Origin: Xiphophorus maculatus
Taxonomy: Eukaryota > Chordata > Actinopteri > Cyprinodontiformes > Poeciliidae
Direction: 5' to 3'
Length of the DNA: 64,000 nt
Assembly (NCBI RefSeq): GCF_002775205.1
Contig: NC_036454.1
Coordinates: 29,374,783 to 29,438,782, forward strand
The position numbers were made by a program, and so were the translations under genes. How positions within the stretch are numbered: the stretch's first letter is position 1; each line of letters opens with the position of its first letter. Of the stretch, positions 44,801 to 56,800 are shown one piece after another. The notes under the pieces were generated by a model. The model was given only the letters and a program-made list of their open reading frames with translations. It was not told where the DNA came from and searched no databases.

Positions 44801-47800
44801 CGGACGGTGTACGTATGTACCAGAGGTCGGCCAAACCGAGTACCAGATCCCGGCAGAATGGGCCAGCAGATTGGGAGACCGGGTGCGGCTCGAGGTGGAA
44901 GCGACAATCGGAGAATGGGCTAACATCCTGATGACACCATCCTGCTCCACTCTGACAGCACACTATTCCCTGACTACCAACTTCAGGAATGCATACATTG
45001 GAATAATGTATGATGTGATGCTGCGACGACTGAAGAAAGCCGCCTTCAAATACTCCAGGGAGGCTCGACAGAAGCTGGACGAAGTGTCGGCTGATGAAGA
45101 GGAACCTCAGGCGACGTCTTCGGAGCCAGGACCACAGATCCCAGTGAGACCACCAGGGGCGTTGGCTCAGCTACCTGCCGCTAATACGGGACAGGACGCT
45201 TACGCCGAGCTGAAGAATCTAAGGCTGGTGATTAGGAGTAAAAACGCAGACGAAAACAATGAGGAGTATCTGAAAGATGTTTGGCCAACCGTGTTGTCTA
45301 CCACCAACCACGAGGGAGCCAAAAAGTTGTGGCTGACCAGCGTGACCTCGGACCCGATGGTTGGAACAGATTCAGCACAGAGCAACTATGAAAGGCTGGT
45401 GTTGGAGGACATGGATGATGAAGAGTCCCAGGTGAAGAGAGCTAGAGGACGACTGGACAAGGGAAGCCGGTTGGAACCGCTGTGGCACACACTTAAACAG
45501 ACCGTTTCCCCTGCGAGATATGTGAAAGTACTGCGTGAGGTGACAAAAGGACGCAGAGGGGAGATCGTGTTCGTGAAGTTGCCAGTGAGAAGCACGACGG
45601 TCGCTCAGATGGATGTAGCGGTGCAGGGATTCGACCTGGAACAACAGTACTACGAGGACAAAAGGAAGAAGGAGGCTAGCCAACCGGCAAAGCCACCTGG
45701 AAGGGTTAACATCAGACAACCAGCCAACTTCCAGGGTAGACCGTTCCAGCAAGGAGCACCGCCATCCAACTTCCAGAGCAGACCGTTTCAACAAGGAACA
45801 CCGCCATCCAACTTCCGGAACCGGCCGTTCCAGCAGAAACCACCAGGACCGCAAGGGAAACCGACCAACCCTCCGGCTTCATCAAACCAGCCAGGAAAAG
45901 GTCAGTTCCTGACAGATGAGGAGTATAGGAAATTGAGCCAAGAAGAGAGGACGGCCCTCCGTGAGTCCCGTAAAGCCGGGGCCGGAGGGTCACCAAAGTA
46001 ATGGCGTCCAGGTCGCGGGTCGTTTTAGAAAATGCCTACTGGGAAGGGGACGAAATCTACGCTAAAGTGGAAGGAGTGCCCTACCTAGTGGACACCGGAG
46101 CGGAGGTGTCGATGACCCGCAAAGACCTAAAAACAGCAGGACACCTGAAGGTTCAGTTTGCCAATGGAAAAATAGAAGAAATGCCATATGGAACCTGGAA
46201 AGGAGTAGTATGGGTGAAAGGTCCCTACAATCTCCTCACAGTAAAAGACTTAGACGAACTCAGTAAAAAGAAAGGCACACATCGCCGACTGGAGCGAAGG
46301 CTGACAAGTTTGAAAGCAAGATTGGTGAAAGTCGGCCCGACTCAAGCAGGGTCAGAAAAGCAAGACTGGTACAAACCGGTCGACATACCAACGGTGACAG
46401 AACAGAAACTTGAAGAGAGTGACTTCTCCCCGGCTGGGAAAGAGGAGCTACGTGAAATCATCGCTACAGCACAGGTAGCACGGTTCAAAAATGATTGTGG
46501 AGATTTGGGCCCAAAGTTTGTTCATCACATCGAAGGTGGGGTTCATCCACCTGTTCGGCAGTACCCGTTGAACCCAGGAGCAGTCGAGGAGATGGACAAG
46601 ATCGTGAAGGAGCTGGGCGCCCTAGAGATCATCAGAGAGGAGCTCAACCCGATCACCAACAGCCCCATCCAGGCGGTGAAGAAACCTGAATCGGCTGGAG
46701 GGGGTTGGAGGCCAGTTATCAACTTCAAGGCCCTGAATCGGAGAACAATAGCAAACCGAGCCAGTTTGATCAATCCACAAGGAGCGTTGAAAACTCTTCG
46801 AGTCAAAAAGTTCAAGTCCTGCATCGATCTAGCCAATGGATTTTTCTCTCTACGCCTCGCTAGACAGTCGCAAGGTAAAACTGCATTCACTCACAAAGGC
46901 AAAAGCTATGTGTGGCAAAGGTTACCCCAGGGATACAAGAACTCCCCAAACGTGTTCCAGTCAGCAGTGATGGAAGTATTGGGGGACGTGGGTGCAACTG
47001 TGTACATTGATGATGTTTTTATTGCTGATGACACAGAAGAAGAACACCTAGAGAGGCTACGAAAAGTGGTTGAAAATCTCACCAAGGCAGGTTTGAAGCT
47101 AAACCTCAAGAAATGTCAATTTGGACAGTTCCAAGTGAACTATCTGGGTTTCCAAGTCACGTCGGACTTGGGACTCTCGGATGGGTACAGAGAAAAGCTG
47201 ACGAACATTCAACCACCACAGTCAGAAAATGACTTGCAGAAAATATTGGGACTGTGCAACTATGTCAGAGACCATGTACCCAACTATCAGAAATATGCCA
47301 AACCTTTGTACCACTGCCTGAGGAAAAGTGAGGATGACGAGAAAGACGGAAAAAGACCCTGGGTTTGGACAGCAGCAAATCAACAGAACCTAGAGGAACT
47401 GAGAAGGGCCATTCAAGCAGCTGTGAGATTGGAACCAAGGAGTTTGTCAGAAAGACTGGTGGCAGAGATCAGCTGCGAGAATGACGATGCCATGATCAAA
47501 GTGAGTAACGAAAATGGAGGCTTGGTTACCCTGTGGAGTTACACCCTAACTTCTGTTGAAAAGAAATACCCGCAGGAAGAGAAAGAGCTAGCGGTGTTAG
47601 CCCGCTATTGGGGTGTGCTGAAAGATTTAGCACAAGGACAACCAGTCAAAGTCATCACACAAAGCCAAGTTCACAAGTACCTAAGAAAAGGAACTGTGGA
47701 AAGTACTAAAGCAACCAATACTCGGTGGGGAAGATGGGAGGACATCTTGCTGGACCCGGAGCTTGAAATTGGGCCAGCACAACCTACCAGTAAGAAAAAA

Positions 47801-50800
47801 CCACAAGAAACACTTGAGAAGCCAGGACAACCGGAATGGACAATCTACACCGATGGATCCAGAAAGGGGTCCGACCAGTCGGCATACTGGGGATTTATTC
47901 TGAAGCAGGACGGCAAAGAGAAATGCCGCCGGAAAGGAAAGGCCCCCGGTAGTGCTCAAGCCGGAGAAGTGACGGCAGTACTGGAAGGATTGCTGGAGCT
48001 GGTGAAAAGGAAAATCAAAAGTGCCAGGTTAGTAACCGACAGTTACTACTGTGCTCAGGCCCTTAGAGAGGACTTGGCCATTTGGGAAGAGAATGGTTTC
48101 GAGACAGCAAAGGGCAAGCCAGTGGCACACAAAGACTTGTGGAAAAAGATTGCTGAGCTAAAACTGCAGTTGGAAATAGATGTCGAGCATCAAAGAGCAC
48201 ACACGCATGAGGGAGCTCATTGGCGTGGGAATGATGAAGTGGACTGTTATGTCCAACAAAGGAAGATCGTCTTTGTCGGTACCGAGAAGTGGGACAGAAC
48301 TCCCAAAGGACGGGAGGTCCCAGAAGAATACGTGGTCGAGGTCGTGCGGAGCGTGCATGAGGCCCTTGGACATGCAGGCGTGCGACCTACCCGTAAGGAA
48401 CTGGAGGAGCAAGACCTTTGGATCCCAGTGAAACAAGTCCAACGCGTGCTAAGGGACTGTGAAGTGTGTGGTCAATACAACGCAGGTCGCCGAGGGCAGC
48501 GGATGGATGGGTTGTCCATCAAAAGCACGGTCCCCTGGGGCTCAGTCTGCATGGATGTTGCAGGACCCATGGGGATAACAGGAAGGAGAGGTGAGAAGTA
48601 CCTCTTAGTGCTGGTGGATTCTATGTCGGGGTTTGTAACTACAAAAGCAGCCAGGAAAGCAAACGGCAATAGCGTTGTCGGCATGCTGGAACAAGTATGC
48701 AGTGCCCTGGGAATCCCGAAAGAGCTGCGCACGGACAATGGGACTCATTTCCGTAATTCACAGGTTGACCAGTGGTGTCAGAAGTATGGAGTAATGCGAG
48801 TTTACTCGCCACCCTACACCCCACAAGCTAACGGAGTGGTGGAACGAGCCATAGGGTTAGTGAAAAGCTGGATAGCTAAAAATGCTAACACCAACAGTTG
48901 GAGCACCCAAGCGGTGGAAATAGGGCAGGCCCTGAACGACAGAAGCAGAGCCGAAAGACCCGCCCCTGCGATGGAACTCAACCAACGGCCGTTCACCACG
49001 AAGGAAGTGGGGCGGGGCTCCAGCGACAAAAAGGAGAAGCTGACGCCCAGAGTGCCATTCCGAGAGGGACAGCGCGTGTGGGTCAAAGCAAGAGAACAAC
49101 CTGTACATGCAGCAGTAAAACCCAAGTTTGAGACAACTGACATCGTCAAGAGAGTACTGGATAGGAACACAGTATTGCTGGAAAGAAAAGGGATCCAAGG
49201 AGTCGAGCAGCTCAAGCCGGTTCCTGACTAAAGCGAAACAGAAGCCGGTGAAATGGCCAGTGAATCATGTACCATTCCACCCTATCTCGGACTGGCCACC
49301 GTGAAAGGGGTGGTTGTAATTAGAAGAACACCTTCAGGGATTTGGGCAGGACGAGCCCTGAAGAAATTGGATTGGGCCAAAAATGGAGTCCTGTCGGAAG
49401 ACAGAGAGATGCTGGTTTGGAGGAAAGCTAAAAGCGGCTGCCCGGTTTGTTTAGCCGACCACCATCTTCCCATTATCTGGGAAGGACCGGGCCGTGAGAA
49501 GCCAAGACACCAGGAGGCTACCGCAGAGATGCTACAACACCTTCGCGTCTCCCCAGTCACGGTATTGAACAACACAGTCTGTGGGAACTGCCGAGTGGGT
49601 TACCTGCCCCGGCTTAAGTTGGAAACCCAATGGGGGTGGCTCCAGGAAAAACCAAGAACTTGTTATTGCACGTGGGACGGAGATGAGCTACACCACTGCC
49701 CTGTGTGCAAGGAACAGCTGAAGAGTGGAGAGGTAACACTGACAGGCGAAGCTGAAGGGTGGCAAGTGACAAGGTTTTACAGCTCGCTGCGATATTACAG
49801 AACCTATGGGCAAGTGCAGCCGAACTATGGGAGCTCCATACCGATAATATTACCAGGACCTTCCGCCCCTCCGAACACTCCAGAGGAACTGGACCCATGG
49901 GTGTGGAAGAGGGAAGAAGGGCCCCATGATGTCCTGTGGGATTCTGTTCAAGCCGCCTGGCCATATGACGCTGCTAGAGCATCCCTGTCATGTCCACCAT
50001 TGAATGCCAACCACTCTCCGGTGGTCTTCCGGGTACATCGGCCTCACGCATACCAACCATCAGCTGAGGAGCTAAGTGCACTCCCAGATGATGCCCGAGA
50101 GCAAGCCGTTAACGGTGGGTGGACAGGCCCCTGGGAACTAACCACCTGGGCACATCTAATTTTGGAGGTCATCAATGACTGCACGATACCCATAGTGGAT
50201 CTGCCGGATGTACCAAGAGAAGATGGGGTGCGCAGCTCGGATGTGTATTACTACACCACAGAGGTGGAAGGATGGGGCAGCAATGCGGTGAGACCAAAGG
50301 AGAAGTCTTGCCTGTACTGGGTCACAGCGGAATCCCAGTTTCGGGATGGAGTTTTGCAACACCCAGGAGGAGTGGCTCACAGGGCGAGTACGCCCTCTGA
50401 TCCTAGCACCTCCTGTCGAGTCCAGCTGTCAGTGCGCATGATCACCGTTCCCTATAAAGGGATCTACTCAGTCGGAGCAGCCATCAAAGTGGTACCAAAC
50501 GAGCAGACTTACGCCACCGTGTCCAGTACGGAGCCGGAGCCTCCCAAGAAGAAACCCAAAACTCACGCCTGGCAGAAGCTTGCCTCAGCATTTCCATGGA
50601 GAAAGACAAGCCAAGACTGATGGACGCACCGGAAGGAGGAAAACGAGTCGTCAAGTCTGAAGGTCAGCAAAAAACCAAAAAGCGAAAGGGGAGACAGTGT
50701 TTTGTGACTAGATTGTTCAAAGTGGGGGTTGGAGTCTCATCGGGACTATCAGACAGAGGCCCGTTTTTAAAACTCCCTACCACCTCCATTCTACTAGATA

Positions 50801-53800
50801 TGCCAAGAGAAGATTTCACTGTTTCCAATCCGCTCACTGAGGCCTATTTTCTTAAGTATCTCATATATCTCCGACCCACCAATTTCCAAAACGTAAAAGA
50901 GGTGGGGGAAAGCGAAGAATACACGACGCCCCCTGCCATGAAGCCACATTTATTTATCCCTACCGCACCGCCCGCTTGGAAAGGAAGAGGATCCGACAAC
51001 ACGGTTAATGTTGCATCAATCTCCCCTATGTGCCCAAGATCTCTACCATGGACTTTTAATACAGTGTATTTCAGGTTACAGGGGATCGAGCTACGGATTA
51101 GGTGGGGTCCCCATTATCTTGAACCACTGCAAGGACTGTATTGTGAAATTTCACTTAATGACATGATGATTTGGACCACTTCACCAAGTATGGCGAAAAC
51201 CATAGTAAGGAGGGAAATAAATCCTGAATGTTATATATTTAATAACACCAAGCTTCCATTAAAATTGGAAATAGATAGGGTCTACCCCAATCCACCACAC
51301 CAGAGGATTTTTACTCCGTCAACCTGGGGGTACCGCACTAGACTAACTCTGCATGGACAATCATTGTACACCTACGTCTCAGTACCTGCCCCAATAGGGT
51401 ACAAACACGAATCCTGGCAAGACCAGGCGCTGAAAAATGGAACCGCCCCAGGCCCATTCCCTAGGCCGGACTACTGGAGGGTGTTCCACTGGAAGTGGGT
51501 GTGGAGGGGGTTGGAGCCTGATTTACCCTACCCCTCTCCCATATATACAGCCCTACAGCAGAGAAGGGCCACCAGACGGGTTGGAAAGAACCCTGCCAAC
51601 CAAGGCCACCTCAACTCTTTGAGAAAAATCTGTACAGCGCCTGATACAGCGGATCCCAGAGAAGCACTAATCTGGCCAGGATGGATGCTATCGGCATGAG
51701 GCGCCGACCTACAGACCCGGAGTTGCTGGATGTTACATCGGAATCAGACAGCTCTACTGACACCGACGACGACTCGGAAATCTCTAACGAACCCTTGCTA
51801 CGGAAAACGACTACGATAACCAGAAAAACCCTATGCCTGAAAGGGCTGCTAACGCTTCTTGCCCTGCTGTTTGCTGCTGCTGTTCTTGCTACTATCTTCT
51901 ACTTCATCGGAGTTGGACCGTGGTATCTTACGCATACAAGGGTCACCTATGGACATTCTAAGTACGCTAACTTCAATTGTTGGAATACAAGCACTACGGC
52001 TATTTTTGTACCATGGAACAACGACACATCTGTCCAGAACCGAACCGGGCTGTTCGCCAAAGACAACGGGAAAAAGTACGTGGAGCGCCGAGCCTTCGGA
52101 TTGAACGACTCCACTCTGGACGACCTTCTGAATCGCACCTGGGAGATCTACAACTATGACTTCCTCGAAACTGGAGTGCTCTGCTGGATACGGGTTCTGC
52201 GAAACAAAGAACGACGGACCGTCAGATGCAACTGGATTCACCCGGACCGAGGTATGCCAGAATGGCATTGCAACATGGCTTGTCGATCGCTGCTATTGAT
52301 GCCAAGTCAAGGGTACTGGGATACCGAAGTAGTATACCCAGCCCCACACAGGTCCTCAGGCTGTCGGGCCTGGCTTCCACGAGGGGAGTTTTGGGGAGAT
52401 ATCCACCTGAACTGCAGAAAGGATGACATCATCCCAACAGCACCGACGGGCAACTGGACCTATCGAAATGCCTCCCGAGGTAATCTTCCAGTCAATACAA
52501 CGATGCTGCCTACATCAGCCAATTTGACCAACATGACGGCTTTCCTGATCAGACAAGGACCTAGACGGTTTATGTATGAGGAGGAGCAAAAGCACTGTTA
52601 TAGACACCACTTTAGTTGGTTAAATCCTTGCCTCTGGAATAAGTTTGTGCAATGTGCAGGACGGAATTACATAGTTACAGCCATAGAAGAATACTGGGCT
52701 GATTTGTGGCACTCTACACGCACAATCCGTACAGAAGTTGAAACCTGGCTGAACAACTCATTCCCATGGACATACATAGCCAAAGACCAGACGTTCTTTA
52801 TGGGAGACTTTCCGGAGGGAACGGTTCGCTCTCATACTGGGTTGGAGGAGCTACACATTGCCAATTTGCGTACACAACCCCTTCCAACTCCTGATGACCT
52901 TCTGAAAGTTCCTAGAAATGACTTTGCAAAAATTGACAAATGTGTCGCCAAAAGAATTTTTGAGAGCCTTAATGACACCTGTTGGAGGAAAACCCACTCA
53001 TCGCCACGTTGTGACCTCTGGCAAACGGGGAACGCTCTTCACTCCACCTGGAGGTACAACTGCCCTGATCCTGAAAAAGCACCTACTGCCAAATGGGCTT
53101 TGCGAGCCTGGTACGAGGATTACACTCGAAATTGGGACTACGAGTGGTGGGGACTCCAACAAGATGAGTTTGAAGCTTGGGTAACACCATGCCTCACGGA
53201 ATCAACAAACTACTGGGTCAAGTACCAGTACATCGCCACGGTTTATTCGAAAGACCGCATGATTTGGCCTGGAGTTTTTTGGAGACCTGACAGTTATGTC
53301 AACCCGAGACCTTGGCGCATGACCTGTAGAAACACAACAAGACGGGTCCTCGAATGCACAATCAGTTTGGCCAGAAGACCCTGCCAAACCGTCCGAGGTT
53401 GGGAAAGCTACTGCCAGGAACATTATGCAGATGAGTATGACACTCACTCTTCTGAGGTTACTTGGCGGAAAATCAATGGCACATGGCGGAGGGCCATAGT
53501 GAGCGGACGGACATGCACCGACGCAATCCTAGGATATCATCTCCAGAAGCGCAAGAGCATTCTTGGGCTACCCGTTCCGTTCATTCCAAATCCCCTTATA
53601 GCCATCGCCGAAGGACATGCTTTTCGGAAAAGTCTGTGTGAAGGGAACATAGACTCAGGGTTTGACTGGGTAGGACCCAACCTGTTGTATTCCAATCTCA
53701 CCTGCTCCACCACTATGGAGCATTGGCAGCAATGTGGAGAAGGCTCTAATAGACATGACTGTTTCTGGTATGAGACTATGGGAGCAACTTTGGTGGCCGT

Positions 53801-56800
53801 CGCCACCGACGTTGTGGAAGAAATTGCTCATGTGGTAGAAGAAGGCCTCAACATTGTTGAACAGTGGCTGCTAGACGCTTTGAGCGTGCTATGGCCATAT
53901 CTCTTAGGACTCCTGGGCGTCGCCGTAGCAATACTCATCGGCAAAATCGTCTTGGAGGCGTGGCTGAAAGCACTTTGTCGTTGCAAAAAGAGGAACTACC
54001 AGCCCCTCCCCCCTAAGGAGGAGCCTACTTCTGCATAAGAGAGAGCTGCCGTGTGCCTGCGAGCCATTCAACCTTCATCGCAGCTGCCGACAGGATCTGA
54101 TCCAGAGCGACCATCATCTCACATCATGGAAAACAACTCTTCGACCAACTCATCAAATCCCAACTCACTTTTTGCACCGATTCAAGTGAGTACCATTGAG
54201 CACTTAGGGATTACCCTGGCCTGGGTAGTCTTCTGCCACACCGGTCCTTGGCCCAAGGGACATCCTATGAGGATCTTCGTCGCGCTACAAGGATATGCCA
54301 AGCTTATCCTCCGTCCAATCATTCTCCACAGATGGGGGTTGGCTTCGTCCCTCTTTGCCTGTTACTTGATGGGCCGTACTCGCATCAATTGGCGCAGGGG
54401 CGTTGTGGTCTGCCTGTGGCTCATCACCGATACCGCAGCCCTGATACTGGAATTGGTCCTGGGGGGCGCACAAGCTACACGAACCGCCCCATTTAAGATT
54501 CTCACAGCCATTCTAGAAGGGCTTTTCGCAGTATCTATCCTCATCTACTTAGCGCGCCAGGCCTTGGCTATCAAGGGTCGAGGACGGCGAATTTGGATGC
54601 AAAAGTGGGTAATTCTGGCTCTTTGGGCAACGGTTTGGGGGATCCTGGTGGTCCTCTACTGGCTTCATGAGACCTCGGACCTCGCCATTGTTGTCTGGCT
54701 GATGACCTACGCGGCAATATTCCATGATTCAGCTCATGTCTATGATCGAGGTGAACCAGCACCAGATCATGACATTTCGGCTCCTGTGATTAATTCACCT
54801 TGGCTCGCAAAACAAGCTGGCACACGGCCTTAAAACCAGCTTACTCTCTCAGCTTTCGCTTTAGCATTTTCGTCATTGTAAGTACATGTAGTTAATCGAT
54901 AACCACTAATCATGAAGTTACCTGGGTTACTGTTTCTCCTCAGGCATCAACCTGCTGTGTGGGATGTGGGATCACCGCAGAATCCTATGGATTCATTTGG
55001 GTGGCATCGTCCGCCCGCTGGTGTCACAAATGCGTGAGCAGCCATTTTAATGATGTAACGGCAATTCTCTGCGCCACAGGGCTGGAGGATTTGCCCTACA
55101 TAGCGGATTCCACATCTAGATCCCTGGAACGGGTGCACAAAATCGTGTGGACCTCTGCATTTGGCCTAGCCGACGACGACTTCCCAGCATCTCCATTGTA
55201 TACGGGGCTACGGCTGCCCGTAATTCATAAGTTGTGGGAACACCAACTTACTCGGCAATGCCTCCCAACTTTACATCTGTTGGATGGCCGAATTGTGGCG
55301 GTGGGCGACTATCTTCCGCCTACACGTCCCGTGTCTCCGGATTTGTTTATCGACGTCGGATGCCAAGCCAGCAGTGCGACTAACGAGAGAGGTACCCAAA
55401 CTGAGAACCTCAGTTCATCTCCCCAAGCATGCCAGACTGAGGACATCCTTTCCCCTTCATCTCCATCACCAAGTGATATGGATTTCCAGGATCTGCTGGC
55501 AGAGTTGGACGGCTACTGCAACAATCCATCAACGCTGCCAGACTTCGGCATGGACTTGCCTTCGCCTCTGCCGCCTCCGCTGGAACGTTCCACCCTTTCC
55601 GTCTCAGGTGACTCTACACTTGACACCGATTTGGGCGCAGAACGCTGGCTTTCTCCGCCATCCAATCTGTCGGAGTATGCGGTTGTGGATTCCTGGACAC
55701 CTTCATTGTCTCCGGTTACCTGCTATGAGCGGGACATCCTCACTATCACTTGTGATGATGGACTTGATCTCTTTTGACTTTGGACTCTGTGTTTTCTGCG
55801 AAGCACCGTCCGATCTCATGGAGGGGGTGTCAAGAAAACTGGCATAGGGTGTGAGATCTTTCCGGGTGCATGCAGAAAAGGTGCATAGAGGCCTGAGAGA
55901 AAATAAGTAATCTTGTAGTTTGATTAAAAGCTAATTAAATTGAATATGAAGGAATAGTAAAATGAATACAAGTAATCACATAATAACCTTCTGAAATGTA
56001 TTATCTGAAATGTGATCTGTAATGATTTCTGTAATGAATTAACTGTGGAAAGATTATGGTTGATGAATTATAATAAGTAAGAGATGTGATTGATTGTTAA
56101 CTAAGGATCAAACTTGTGATGATGTGAAGTTGTAATCATTTGAAATTAATTCAAACAGGTCTAACAACAGATTTAAAGTGTTTAATGAGCTATAATACAT
56201 AATAGTGGGTTATAGAAAAAGAGAGGAATACAGCACAGTCCTGAAACAGGAAATGTCGCAAGCAATTCTGAACAGATGGTCAGAGCGCACAGGATGGTTG
56301 GAGTGTTGAGTTTGGCTGAAGCAACGGAGAAAGGGGAAGTACGGGACTTTCCACCATGGTCAGCAGAAATAGATTGGGCAATGTGAGGACTTTTTCATGA
56401 GATACAGCAGATGTGGAGAAAGTCACGTAGGCCAAACCTCCCCATACACACACATGGTGGAGAGATGCATAAAAAGGGGCTGAAAAGAGGAACCAGCCGT
56501 TCCCAGTCCGACGGCGCAGAAGGAGAGACAACTTGCTGAAGCAGATTGAGCCACGGACCGCACTTCAGAACCACGGGGGAGCTCGGACTTCACACCGCCA
56601 AGAAAGGACTGGGTTCCATCGCCCCATCCCTGGTTCTTCATTCGATCGTCGGTCTCGTCTCAGCCCAGCAATTACAAACTCTGCAACAAGACTTGAAGGA
56701 AGGACAAAGCTCCCTTAGGGATGAGGAACTGGGTTTTGCAAAAGGATTCGGACTCGTTCTGCTTTGTTTCCTTTCTAAAGAGGGTTTTTTCTACACAAGG

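Noticed and set aside
54051-54125. Upstream 25-codon extension of ORF5
   Set aside because: The apparent start is GTG. The ATG at 54126 in good context is the supported start.
54959-54961. ORF6 start at 54959
   Set aside because: This codon is GTG and lies just inside a spliced exon that begins at 54944.
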